64,000 nt of DNA from Stromatinia cepivora. Lineage: Eukaryota > Ascomycota > Leotiomycetes > Helotiales > Sclerotiniaceae. Location: contig RCTD01000047.1 in NCBI GenBank assembly GCA_014898415.1, forward strand, positions 28,741 through 92,740, read 5' to 3'. A program made the position numbers and the translations under genes. Of the stretch, positions 54,600 to 64,000 are shown one piece after another. Each line of letters starts with the position of its first letter. Positions within the stretch are counted from its first letter, which is position 1. The notes under the pieces are model-generated. The model ran no database searches, was not told where the DNA came from, and was given only the letters and a program-made list of their open reading frames with translations.

Positions 54600-55241
54600 C
54601 CCTTTCTTTTTTGATAACGAAAATAACTACAAAAGAGTTTATTGGTTCATATTAAATATAAGCAGTCTTATATATAATGACCTTCCTTTTGATACAGATC
54701 GCAAGTATTATTTGGGGTTTCGAAATTTGATTCTTGATATCGAGAAATGTACCTAGATCCTTTCGTAATTTGTACTCGCTCTGATTCATTCTTAAAACGA
54801 AATTCCTTAGTCTATAAATGTTTGATCTTATTATCGATATTAAGGTTAATTTGGATATCTAATATATCTATTATTCCTTGATAATCGATTAAAAGATTAT
54901 ATATTAAAATCAAGAATAAAACAGTATCTTGATATACTGATCAATAGTTTTCATTTGTAGCCTTTAATTTCCTTTTATACTCTTTCAATTTATCCCAAAC
55001 TTCGATAATGATTATATCGGAATAAATATCAAATTGAAATTTGAAGTTTTAAATCATCGTTATATATATATTAATTATAATTACACTGACTCTAGTATAT
55101 TTCGATTTAAGATATCTCTAAAATATATATACTATTGAATATTTATCGATAAAAACTTCATCATTATTATTGAATATTGTACAAATATACAATAATACAT
55201 TCGTTTCATCCTTTAAGTATTCCGATTTCAACTCAATATTG
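54600..55241 (-). pseudogene. Copia-B gag remnant with damaged zinc knuckle
   Basis: CDLYQKEGHYI near 54675-54710 resembles the C-x2-C-x4-H-x4-C nucleic-acid-binding knuckle of gag. The first Cys and the His remain, and the second Cys reads Tyr (TGT to TAT). The N-terminal part is cut at 55243 by Tc1-C. Confidence 0.65.
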
Positions 55242-55243
55242 TA

Positions 55244-56567
55244 AGAGTTCTGGACTTTACTCACCGCACACTCTTCAAATTTCATCTACATTTTTTAAAA
55301 TTTAATAATAAATCAATACCACAATATTTTTTATTAAAAATTTAAATAATTATTAATGAATAATAATCAATCCTTTCATTTCAATCATATCCTTTAATTT
55401 ACAAGTTAATCTTTCAATATATAACCTGAAATCTAAGGGATCAAACATCTCCCACAACCTTTTCAACTCCTGTTTCAATTCTTCAACAGAAGTAAATACA
55501 AATAATAGTTTTTTCAGTTCCTTTTTTATTTAATACTATATTTTCTCAATTGGATTGAGATCTGGAGAAGAAGAAGGCCATTGAAAGCCTTTAATTTTAT
55601 GCTCTAATCGAGCTATTCTAGTATGCTTCAAATGGACCTTTGCACTATCCTTTATGAATATATATTCAGGCTTTAGTTTATCAAATAAAGGGAAAATGAT
55701 TGGAATAAAAACCTGATCTCGATATACCATCGAATTAATACCTTTCTCGTCCTCATTTTTCTTCAAAAAAACTAATGGAGATTTATAATTCCAACCAAAA
55801 ACCCCCTATATTATCATAGAGGTCTTTTTTGATCTATATATTGATTTAATACAACTACTACACCTCTTTTCTTTAATTCGACGAGTCATTTATATCCTAC
55901 TACATTTCCCTAGCTCAAAAATGCTTTCGTTTGACCATATAATCTTCCTCCAATCACCCCTTTTAGGTCGATCAGCAGCAATATCATTAGTCCCCTACCA
56001 ACGATGTGATAATGCAAAATCTAGCCTTCTTTTTGCTTATTGCCTTGAGATAAATGGTTTAGGGTATGCTACACAACGTTTATAATCATGCCGGTGTAGT
56101 TCTCGTCGAATTGTACGGACCGAAGCTTGAATACCAAGCATGTGTTTCATTTGCTCAAAAGTCATCCTCCTTCCCCTCCAATCTTTTGTCAATTCCCTTA
56201 TAATTCGTCGAATCTCTTTAACAATCATTATAGAGGATCGATAAACCTTTCCTTTATGAGTGATTCTGTATGAATTCGATTTAATAATACCTTTTACAGT
56301 GCTTCGGGGTATACCCAAATTTTTCTCAATCCATTCCTATGATTTCCCAACCTCCCTAACCTGAAACATTTTAGCTCGACGAGGGGTACTTCAATTCTCC
56401 TGAAATTTATGATTATCATTTCCATCATTAAAAAAAATAATCATTTTGATTTTGAATTAAAAATATTGAAGATTGAATTTTAAATGAATTATTTATATTC
56501 AAGGGTCGGGAAATAAGGTTCTGGTTATTTCTCGGTTAAGTGTGCGGTGAGAAGTTTCCAGAACTCT
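55244..56567 (-). mobile_element. Tc1-C: Tc1/mariner element, 1324 bp, nearly intact but inactivated
   Basis: TA at 55242-55243 and 56568-56569. The inverted ends both begin AGAGTTCTGGA and share CTCACCGCACACT further in. This family is distinct from Tc1-A/B. The transposase runs leftwards on the minus strand. It is less degraded than its surroundings, with long open stretches, and so is probably one of the younger insertions. Confidence 0.95.
55353..56369 (-). pseudogene. Tc1-C transposase, one reading frame with several stops
   Basis: The whole protein lies in a single frame: ATG codons at 56369, 56318 and 55766 are in phase and I find no frameshift. A helix-turn-helix region (LGIPRSTVKGII, then a Tc1-like second domain around RTIRRELHRH) covers about 56060-56330. 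The catalytic core follows: SNESIFELG (55920-55940) has Asn where the first catalytic Asp is expected; FIKDSAKVH keeps the second Asp; WPSSSPDLNPIE keeps the Glu, 33 residues later by my count. In-frame stops lie near 56340, 56035, 55892, 55806 and two near 55530. Several replace Trp, including the one after NPIEKI. The start may lie slightly upstream, beyond another stop. Confidence 0.9.
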
Positions 56568-56569
56568 TA

Positions 56570-56625
56570 ATATATACAACTATTGATCTTATAGACAAAT
56601 ACTATATTGGGTCCTATAATCTATA
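56570..56625. other. Copia-B sequence left between two Tc1 insertions
   Basis: About 56 bp of Copia-B leader or gag sequence trapped between Tc1-C and Tc1-B. An open frame across it (56540-56755) joins two unrelated inverted ends and is not a gene. Confidence 0.7.
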
Positions 56626-56627
56626 TA

Positions 56628-58006
56628 CAGTAACCGTGCACTTATATTACCCCAAAACCTTAAAAACGCGTAAATTTCGCGAATTGAATTTCAACTCTCT
56701 TTATTATTTATTCATCAATAATACTATAATGTATTCTCAGAACCTTGAATATTGAAAGGGAGCTAGCTTTTAAGTATCTTATTCTATATTTATATAGCAA
56801 AATTATTGGTAAAACTTTCAATAGCTTTAATCCTTATTATATTGTAATTGATTTCAATTTCGAAATGCGAATTGTTTGTTATATTTTATAACAAAATGTA
56901 TTATATAATGAAGGAATGAATCTATTTTGTATTTTTCGAATTAGATTTTATATAGAAAGAGAAGAATGTATATTAGTTCGATATATTTGATTATATTCAA
57001 AATCAATTTATATATAAACAAAAATAGTTGTAGGTCTTAAATATAGTATTTCTATTATTAAAAAATTTTTGAAGATTTATGAAATTATTAATTGGAAGTA
57101 TAAAAAGCGGTTGGAATTTACCCAAGTATATATGTTCAAATGGTTTGTATGATGTTTAGTATATAGAGGATTGATAATGAAGGAATAGAAATTAGTTGTA
57201 TAAAGTAACGAATATTTTGTAAAATAGGGGTAAGGTAAAAAAGGAGAATGGTGCTTTTGTATTTTTGTTTAGAAATGGGAATCTAGAATGGTTCAAATAT
57301 ATAATACAAATAAAAATATAAAAGTTATAATTTGGAAGGGTTTTTGAAATCTTGAAAAGAGTAATTTATATATAATAAATAAAGATTTTGAAAATAAAAA
57401 ATATGAGTATAATATCAATTCATATTTCGAGGTTTTCGATGTTAAAATAGGTTTTGCTTTTGAAAGATTGAATCCAGGGTATGAATTTATATAGGATAAT
57501 GCTTTTATTCATTGTATTTATAAAATATAGAATTGATTTCAAAAGAAAAGGATTCCAATATTAAAAGATTAATTTTTTTATTCTTTTGATCTCAATTCTA
57601 TTGAATATATTTAATAAACTTTAAAAGTGAAATTATATAAGATATTTCTTAATATTATAATCGACAAAAGCGAATCGGAATATACTAAATAAAAATTAAA
57701 GAATTATTTATAAATAGTTTGAAATACATTAAATCAAGAATTATTCGATAAATTAGAAATGAATATACTTAATAGAATTGAGATCTATATTATAACAAAG
57801 GATTGATATACAAAATATTGATTAATTGTAGAACGATAAAGATTTGAATTTTTTTTGGAAAATAGTATAGATATAAAACTTCAATATATTTAAATTTTAG
57901 ATTATAATAATTAATAGTTGATTTTATAATTAAGTTGAAAAGTAGATGTTGAATATATAAAAAAACTGAAATTAGGTTGTGGGGTAATATAAGTTGACTA
58001 GTACTG
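56628..58006 (+). mobile_element. Tc1-B: Tc1/mariner element, 1379 bp, degraded
   Basis: TA at 56626-56627 and 58007-58008. The ends CAGTAACCGTGCAC and, read inwards from the right, CAGTACTAGTCAAC are the same as those of Tc1-A. Opposite orientation to both Tc1-A and Tc1-C. Confidence 0.93.
56830..57800 (+). pseudogene. Tc1-B transposase remnant
   Basis: Parallel to the Tc1-A transposase but on the plus strand. The first catalytic position reads Asn (AAC at 57207-57209, in S-N-E-Y-F-V), the second Asp is kept in the block near 57490-57520 (FI-stop-DNAFIHC), and the Glu survives in NSIEYI near 57595-57612. Many stops. Tc1-A still has Asp at the first position, so the change arose in this copy. 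Confidence 0.78.
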
Positions 58007-58008
58007 TA

Positions 58009-58293
58009 TAAAAATAAAATAATAAGAAAATTCATAAAATCATATTGTAATATATTTTCTTATAACTATACGAACTTGCTCTTCGTTTCTGTTATGATTC
58101 TGTATCAATACTATACAGATTGCTCTCCACTCTGATCTATAATGTTATAAATTATAAACTGTATTATCATATTTCAACTCTATTTCAATAATACTATATA
58201 AAAACTCTGATTTTCACTTTGTTTCACCTCTACTAACTATACTAATCCTTTCTCGATTTACTTTGCTTTCTAATCACTACTATACAACCGAAT
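58009..58293 (-). other. Copia-B 5' leader
   Basis: Sequence between Tc1-B and the priming site, with no long frame. Its composition is less AT-biased than the rest of Copia-B. Confidence 0.6.
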
Positions 58294-58302
58294 CTCATAA
58301 CC
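58294..58302 (-). other. Primer binding site of Copia-B (initiator tRNA-Met anticodon loop)
   Basis: The plus strand reads CTCATAACC directly against the LTR (58303). This is the sequence of the anticodon stem-loop of eukaryotic initiator tRNA-Met (CUCAUAACC), so the element RNA would pair with a half-tRNA, as known for Drosophila copia and yeast Ty5. Confidence 0.75.
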
Positions 58303-58468
58303 TATTAACTTTTGATACAAAAAGTAATAGTATTATTGATTATATAGATTGAACTAAGAATCTATATTTCTAATAGGAATAGAATTGAAGTTATCCCCAA
58401 ATATGGTCTATGCACCATTGTGATCACGTGACCTCAATTCTAATCCTATGATGGCCTCATTTCCAACA
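58303..58468 (-). repeat. 5' LTR of Copia-B
   Basis: 166 bp, starting TGTTGGAAATGAGGCC on the element strand. Retains TGATCACGTGACC, which is more mutated in the partner LTR. Confidence 0.93.
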
Positions 58469-58473
58469 AAATA

Positions 58474-60058
58474 TACTTTTAATCGATTATTTGATTAATA
58501 AAAAGATAGATTATTTTATATAATAAACATCTAAAAAATTTGTTGATTAATATTAATTTATTTTTGTTTAAATTTTAATCAATAATTCGTTATTATAAAG
58601 TTATTCTATATCGATTATTCAATTAAGAATACCCAAATATATTATATAATTATAATATAAATCATTATAATATGAAAATAATAATACAAATCAATATCAA
58701 TATTAAAGATTCATATTAATATTACGAAATTATTATAAATATATAATTATAATATAAGCATTATAATTAATTAGATTATTTTAAACTAAATCTATTTAAA
58801 GTTAATAATCGCAATTATATAGGAAAAACTGAAATACTCTTTTTATATTATATATATATGAATGGATTATATTCATTTTTATAAGTAATTATATAATAAT
58901 GAATATAAATTGATTTAGAACGGTTAATTTGTTATTGATCTTTATCTAAATATATTCAATATTCAAAATCAATAATAAGATATAAATTATATCTTTTTTC
59001 ATTTATTAATTGTTTATCTAATTCTGATTCTATAATACAAATAATATAATTCTAATTTCTTTATTTTTCGGATTTTAATATATCTCAAGATATATTATTT
59101 AAATATTATTATTTCCTTTGCTGAATTGATTTATATAATCCTTTGAATTTTATTATATTTTAAAATTAAAGATAATATTCAATATAATTTTTTGGTATTT
59201 TTTTTAAATATTATTTTAATATTTATAAATTCCCTTGTATTCTTTCCCGCAATTATTTCTGTAATATTTTTTATATTTTGATTATCGTTATAGTTAATAT
59301 TCGAATGAGTATATTCTTTGATATCCGACATATATTTATTTTTATTTTTATTTTCAAAATTAAAATTATTATTTATATTGTCGAAATGTTTATTTGATTA
59401 AATAGAAATAATAATATTAGAATTATGGATTGATATAAAAGAAAATAAAAAAGAAAAAGAAAATATTAAATAAAAGAAAAAGGTATTAAAGAATAATAAT
59501 ATAATAAAGATTTCTTGAAAGTTTGAAGATATAATAAATGAAGTCCTAAATATTATTATAGATAATATAATAATAGAAAATATTATAATATATATAATCT
59601 ATTAATGAATATAAAGATTATTATAAATAATATTAATATATAACTAATATATATAAAAAAGAATATTATATAAATATAAAAAACGGATATTTTTATTTTG
59701 TATTTCATTTTGTAATAATTAAATAATAAAGATTATAATAATCTTTTTTTTCAATATTTTATATATAAATTAGAATCTAAATATTATAATATATATAATT
59801 AATCGATCGATATTATTCAATTATTTGATTCCGAAAAGCATTATTGAAATTTAAAGAATAATATAGAGATTATAAGTTTTTTTTAGAAAATTAATAAAGT
59901 AATATAGAATTAATATATTATTTTATTTTTTTTTTTTTGATTTATTATTATTTATTTTTATTATTAAATATATAATATGAATTATTATTGATTTAGGAAT
60001 TATTAGATTTGAATAACCAATTTAAAATATCAATATTTATTATTTTTAAGTTTAATAA
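58474..60058. other. AT-rich DNA without a recognisable gene
   Basis: Stops in every frame and no matches to other segments noticed. Probably old transposon debris. Confidence 0.5.
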
Positions 60059-60345
60059 TGTTACGAACCTCAACTACGAAACGAAGCTAGCCGAAAACGG
60101 GCCGAATTGTACGTTAATTTGAAGAATTTTTATCGATACAAATAAAGAATTCTTTAATACGATTGAAGAAAGTAATGAAAAGTCTTGATTCTAAAACCAA
60201 ACCTATTGTTATTCGAATATTAATTGATTCTTTGCTATGATTCTCACAAATAAAGATTTATAAAATTTATTAGGATTTGATAGAAGTTGATAGGAATTAA
60301 TAAAAATTGATAGAAATCGTTAAAATAGATTATGAATTTCAGGGA
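60059..60345 (+). repeat. Possible LTR start of another element
   Basis: TGTTACGAACCTCAACTACG opens a GC-richer stretch of about 60 bp, typical of an LTR 5' end. The phrase GAAGTTGATAGGAATTAATA near 60283 has a counterpart near 63005. No second LTR could be delimited. Confidence 0.3.
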
Positions 60346-61079
60346 AATTATAATATATTATTATTATTAAATCGAATTTCCTAAATTATATTAATATTAT
60401 TATTATTAATATTGTTTTTCTTTAATATTTAAGTATTTTGAATTCAAATTAATGAAATTAAAAAAAGGAGATTGAATAAAGAAATTATTAATATTTTTAA
60501 TAATTATTATTATATCTTTTATTTTATTTGATAAAGAAAAAAAAAATAATAATAAGGTTTTCAAATACAAATAAAGATAATTTAGAAGTTTGTTTTTCTA
60601 TTAATATTTTTTATATAAAGATTTCTTTTTGTATAAATATTATTATATCTTAAGATTTAGGATTTTATTATATAATTTATTAAGGATTAGTTTATTTCAT
60701 TAATCTGAAAATAGATTAATTAGTTTTCGATAATAGATTTCGATTAATTATAAATATAAAATTTTTTTCATAAAGAAATTTGCAAATAATATAAATCATT
60801 GTTTATTAGAAAGGATTTTGAATATTTCAATTTTATATTTTTTGTTAAAAAACTTTAATGTAAAAATAATTATAATATCTTTTCGAAACTTTATAATTGA
60901 TTTAGCAAATATAAATAGTTTTGTTAAAATAGAAGAAAACCTGAATTATATTTATTATAATATTTATTCAATAATATAACTTTTTTATTCTCTTTATTTA
61001 TAAAAAGGTTTTTTTAAAACAATTTAGGAATGTTTTTTTGTAATAAAAGTTATTATAGATAATCAATTATATTAAAAGA

Positions 61080-61245
61080 TGTTAACTTTTGGTGCAGGAA
61101 GTAGTAGTATTGTTGACTATGTAGGTTGAACTAAGGATCTATAATTCTAGTAGGAGTAGAATTGAGGTTATCCCCAAATATGGTCTGTGCACCATTGTGG
61201 TCTCGTGACCTCAATTCTAATCCTATGATGGCCTCATTTCCAACA
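61080..61245 (-). repeat. Solo LTR of the Copia-B family
   Basis: 166 bp, TGTTAACTTTTGG to TTCCAACA, with intact TG...CA ends and a perfect 5 bp duplication AAAGA (61075-61079 and 61246-61250). No internal sequence adjoins it, so the element was lost by LTR-LTR recombination. It is less mutated than either Copia-B LTR. Confidence 0.95.
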
Positions 61246-61250
61246 AAAGA

Positions 61251-63336
61251 GTATTTTCTTTTAAACTTTTTTCTATTTTGGTCCAAATATAAATATTCTT
61301 GAATTTTGTATTATTATTCTTTATATCAATATTAATAATATTGATCTTTATCTTTGAATTCATATTATTTGTAGATATATTATTATTTATTTGGTTATTG
61401 TTAATTTGTAATAATTATAATTATAATTACAAAATAGTTTTTCGATGGAATATTAATATATACTTTTATATTGATATTCATAATTCGAATTGGAGTATTA
61501 TTTGAAAAGATTAAAATAATTATATCAATCGTTAATGGATTAGATTTATAAGAATCAAAATAAAAGTATAGAATAAAGATATATATTTTATTAATATATT
61601 CTGATTTCTTTTTCCTCGATTTATCCTTTATTATATTTCTAGTATTTTTTACTTTTTTATACTCTATAGAATGATAATATTAATATTAGGAATATTGATT
61701 TTTATAACAAATATAATAATGGTAATTATAATATAAATGATAAATGATAATAATATAAATTCATTATACTTTATAATTCAATCTTTTATATTAATTTTCG
61801 AATGAAATATACTAATAATATCTATAATACAGAACTTTTTCGGATCTTTTTTAAGCGAATATTATTCGTTTTGATTTTTAATCTTTTCCAAAAAACAAAT
61901 TCGAAAATAATTCGTTATTATATTAATTAAATTGTATATATTAATAAAAACTATAATCTTGGATATCTTTTTAAATATAAATTTTCCATTTTCATCAATA
62001 GTTTAATCTAATAAATAAAACAAAAATTTATAATTAATGATTTTATTATTAGGAATAGGAATTATTATTAGAATGATATTTGGATAATCAATCGATATAT
62101 AAATGATATTAATTTGATATAAATGATTATTCAATTTACAAAATTCATTATCCTGTAATATGATTTTTTGATTCTTTATATTCAAAATCATAATGTATTC
62201 AAACTATATAGTTTTTTAAAGTAAAAGATATTACAATTATTCTAATATAGAAAATTTATTTCGAAATTCTTTTTATTATATAATAAAATGATATTCATTT
62301 ATTATAATAAATCCGATTTTAATCTACAAATCAGAAGATTTGAATATATTCCTGAATTTGAAAAAGAAAGTTTGTTTAAAATTCAATAAAATATAAGTAT
62401 ATTCTAATTAGAGATTTTATTGATAAAAATAGATTGTTTTTTTAAAGATTTGGAATTCAAAAAGCAAAATGATATATTTAATAGTTTCTTTATATTTTCA
62501 AATTACTTTTCCTCAAATTTTATTAATAATACTATTTGAAGAATAATCTGTCTTATTAAAATAAAATATATATAAAATATCAAATTCTTTTTAAATCCTA
62601 TTTAGTAATATAAAGAATATCATTTTTTCTATATATCAAATATTAAAGAATCCGAATTTGTATTAACTTTGGTTTCTATATAATTATAGAATCCAAAAAG
62701 GAAAGAATCCTTTTTAAATATAATTCAATAAACTTTTCTTATTTTTCAATATATTCTTGTTAAGATCCTTTAATTATTATAATAGATATATTCTTCAACT
62801 TTATTTATAAATTCATTATATATATTTCTTCAATTTAATTTTCGATATTATTGATATATTCGATATAATTATAGATTCAATATTATTATTGATTTATACT
62901 CTGATTTGTTTTTTATATTAATCAATTTGTTTTTTCTATTGTTTTCTTATTAAAGATATAATATAAAATAAAATATATATCAAAAATAATTAAGGATTAA
63001 TAGAAATTGATAGGAATTAATAAAAGATTTGAAGAATTACAATAGATTTCTAATAATTGTTCAAAATTTATAAAATATAATAGGAATTGATAAAAGGTAA
63101 TAAAATATAATAGAAGATTAATAAAAATTAATTTTTTTTTTATAGATATTAATATTGAATATAGAAATCAATTTCATTTTAGGTAATCATTATTGTTTTT
63201 AATAATAAAAGTATCGAATAATCGATTATTTAATAAAAAAAATATTAATAGAAAAATGAAAGAGATTATAAAGTTTTCTAAATTTAGAAGATCTTTAGAA
63301 TATATTTTGTTAATCAAAAAGATTAATAATTGTAAA
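61251..63336. other. AT-rich DNA without a recognisable gene
   Basis: Contains an unassigned minus-strand open stretch (62003-62191, 62 codons) that looks like a decayed protein but matches nothing I know. Degenerate GGAATTGATAAAA-like units occur at 62995-63125. No LTR or RNA gene found. Confidence 0.45.
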
Positions 63337-63618
63337 TGTCACGAATCGTGAACTACAGGAGGCTAACCATGTGATACCTCTTATCTCCCATATCAATTTA
63401 TGAGCTGATCATCCGTGTGTATGCGTTACGAATCATACGATTTAGTATAGTAAAATGGTAACTTTAATAATGTATACGCATAACTTTGTAGTCCATAAAT
63501 GGGTATTTGTGTATATATATTTAGTCGTTTTTTACGAGTTATAGTTTTTCAATTGTAGATTCTAAAGAATATAATTGATCCTGTATATTCAGTTCTATTA
63601 TGGCTTTTGTGTATTATA
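63337..63618 (+). repeat. Chromovirus LTR (same family as 11378-18421), plus orientation
   Basis: 282 bp, from TGTCACGAATCGTGA to GTGTATTATA (ancestral GTGCGTCACA). A TATA box lies at 63511-63520. It is followed by about 80 bp of element leader (63619-63698) that matches the leader of the complete element inverted at 18060-18139, so it is a 5' LTR. Confidence 0.92.
63511..63520 (+). promoter_or_regulatory. TATA box in the chromovirus LTR
   Basis: GTATATATAT, 31-40 bp before AATTGTAGAT (63551-63560), the candidate transcript start. The same TATA-like run is present in the other LTR copies. Confidence 0.55.
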
Positions 63619-63620
63619 TT

Positions 63621-63630
63621 ATCTACAATT
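63621..63630 (+). other. Candidate self-priming site, second copy
   Basis: ATCTACAATT, two bases past the LTR end; exact complement of AATTGTAGAT at 63551-63560 within the LTR. Same arrangement as in the element at 11378-18421. Confidence 0.6.
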
Positions 63631-63698
63631 TATTTACAAGTGTCCGGCCATTTAGTGGTCTTCCAAATAATACTTTATTTTAATAATATCTTCTTAGA

Positions 63699-63880
63699 TG
63701 TCACGAATCGTGAACCACAGGAGGCTAACCACGTGATACCTCTTATCTCCCATATCAATTTATGAGCTGATCATCCGTGCGCATGCGTTACGAATCATAC
63801 GATTTAGTATGGTAAAATGATAACCCTAATAACGCATACGCACAACCCTGCAGCCCACAAATGGGTATTTGTGTATATAC
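63699..63880 (+). repeat. Truncated, less mutated chromovirus LTR
   Basis: First 182 of 282 bp of the LTR, starting TGTCACGAATCGTGA inside the leader of the preceding copy. It keeps CACGTGATACC and GCATACGCAC, so it is the least RIP-affected copy in the window. Homology stops at 63880, where sequence of ordinary composition begins. Confidence 0.9.
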
Positions 63881-63999
63881 GGAGGTTGATGAGGTAAGTA
63901 TTGTAAGACATTTTTTACCCACATATCGCTGTTTTTCCTGTCTTTTGATGCTGCTTTAAACAACTTGAATAGATATTGAGCTGTTCTCCCTTCAAATTT
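63826..63999 (-). CDS. Partial open reading frame entering from the right edge, unknown
   Basis: On the minus strand a frame is open from the window edge down to a TAG at 63826-63828. About 39 codons come from DNA of ordinary composition (63881-64000); residues include KFEGRTAQYLFKLFKAASKD and MWVKNVLQYLP. The last 18 or so come from the LTR sequence. I do not recognise the protein. It may be the end of a gene or of another transposon cut by the LTR; the LTR would then have supplied a new stop codon. It could equally be chance, as the stretch is short. Confidence 0.3.
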   Translation of the reverse strand, partial: KFEGRTAQYLFKLFKAASKDRKNSDMWVKNVLQYLPHQPPYIHKYPFVGCRVVRMRY

Positions 64000-64000
64000 C

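Larger units (their letters stand above)
50513..58468 (-). mobile_element. Copia-B: complete Ty1/Copia retrotransposon carrying two nested Tc1 elements
   Basis: LTRs of 166 bp at 50513-50678 and 58303-58468 are flanked by a perfect AAATA duplication (50508-50512 and 58469-58473). Coding is on the minus strand in the order gag, protease/pre-integrase, integrase, RT, RNase H; integrase before RT defines Copia. Without the two Tc1 inserts and their TA duplications the element is about 5.25 kb, normal for Copia. A priming site abuts the 5' LTR. The frames are broken by many stops. Confidence 0.95.

Noticed and set aside
56540..56755. 71-codon open frame
   Set aside because: It spans the end of Tc1-C, 56 bp of Copia-B and the start of Tc1-B; an accidental frame.

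Overview
The window looks like part of a filamentous ascomycete (Pezizomycotina) nuclear genome: a very AT-rich, gene-poor compartment made almost entirely of old transposable elements scarred by repeat-induced point mutation (RIP). Element copies differ almost only by C-to-T and G-to-A changes. Trp and Gln codons have become stops, and catalytic Asp codons have become Asn. The element types (chromodomain Ty3/Gypsy, two Ty1/Copia lineages, Tc1/mariner) and the one intact gene, a secreted Rds1-type ferritin-like protein, all fit such a fungus. Placement in Leotiomycetes is only a guess.

Layout. 1-5022: 3' half of a plus-strand Copia element (Copia-A) whose 3' LTR is split by a Tc1 element (Tc1-A, 3517-4893). 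5023-11372 and 18422-34195: dense mosaic of two unclassified repeat families, called Z (arms of up to about 1 kb tipped with TAG/TAC trinucleotides) and Y (3-4 kb), in both orientations. 11378-18421: a complete 7.0 kb minus-strand chromovirus (Gypsy) with 282 bp LTRs and a TTAAA target duplication, inserted in a Y copy. 34290-35960: direct repeats around a TATAAA microsatellite. 36190-38395: another Y copy with small insertions. 38396-41715: featureless AT-rich DNA. 41716-42498: a 0.8 kb element with long terminal inverted repeats.

42600-45350 is the only island of ordinary base composition. It holds the intact ferritin-like gene (42755-43678, minus strand) with a recognisable core promoter, and a 141 bp MITE with 36 bp inverted ends about 250 bp upstream of its ATG. 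From 45351 the AT-rich state resumes with an LTR-like fragment.

50513-58468 is a complete minus-strand Copia element (Copia-B) with 166 bp LTRs and an AAATA duplication. Two Tc1 elements lie inside it only 60 bp apart (Tc1-C 55244-56567; Tc1-B 56628-58006). A solo LTR of the same family sits at 61080-61245 with an AAAGA duplication. The right edge carries two more chromovirus LTRs (63337-63618 and a truncated, less mutated one at 63699-63880) and an open reading frame running out of the window.

No element here appears able to move on its own. The most informative signals are the priming sites. The chromovirus seems to use Tf1-type self-priming: a 10 nt complement of the LTR lies beside the LTR, with a TATA box about 35 nt upstream of the implied transcript start. 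Copia-B has a half-tRNA site matching the anticodon loop of initiator tRNA-Met directly against its LTR. Families Y and Z are the least explained sequences. Coordinates of Y and Z segments are approximate, since they were read by eye through heavy mutation.
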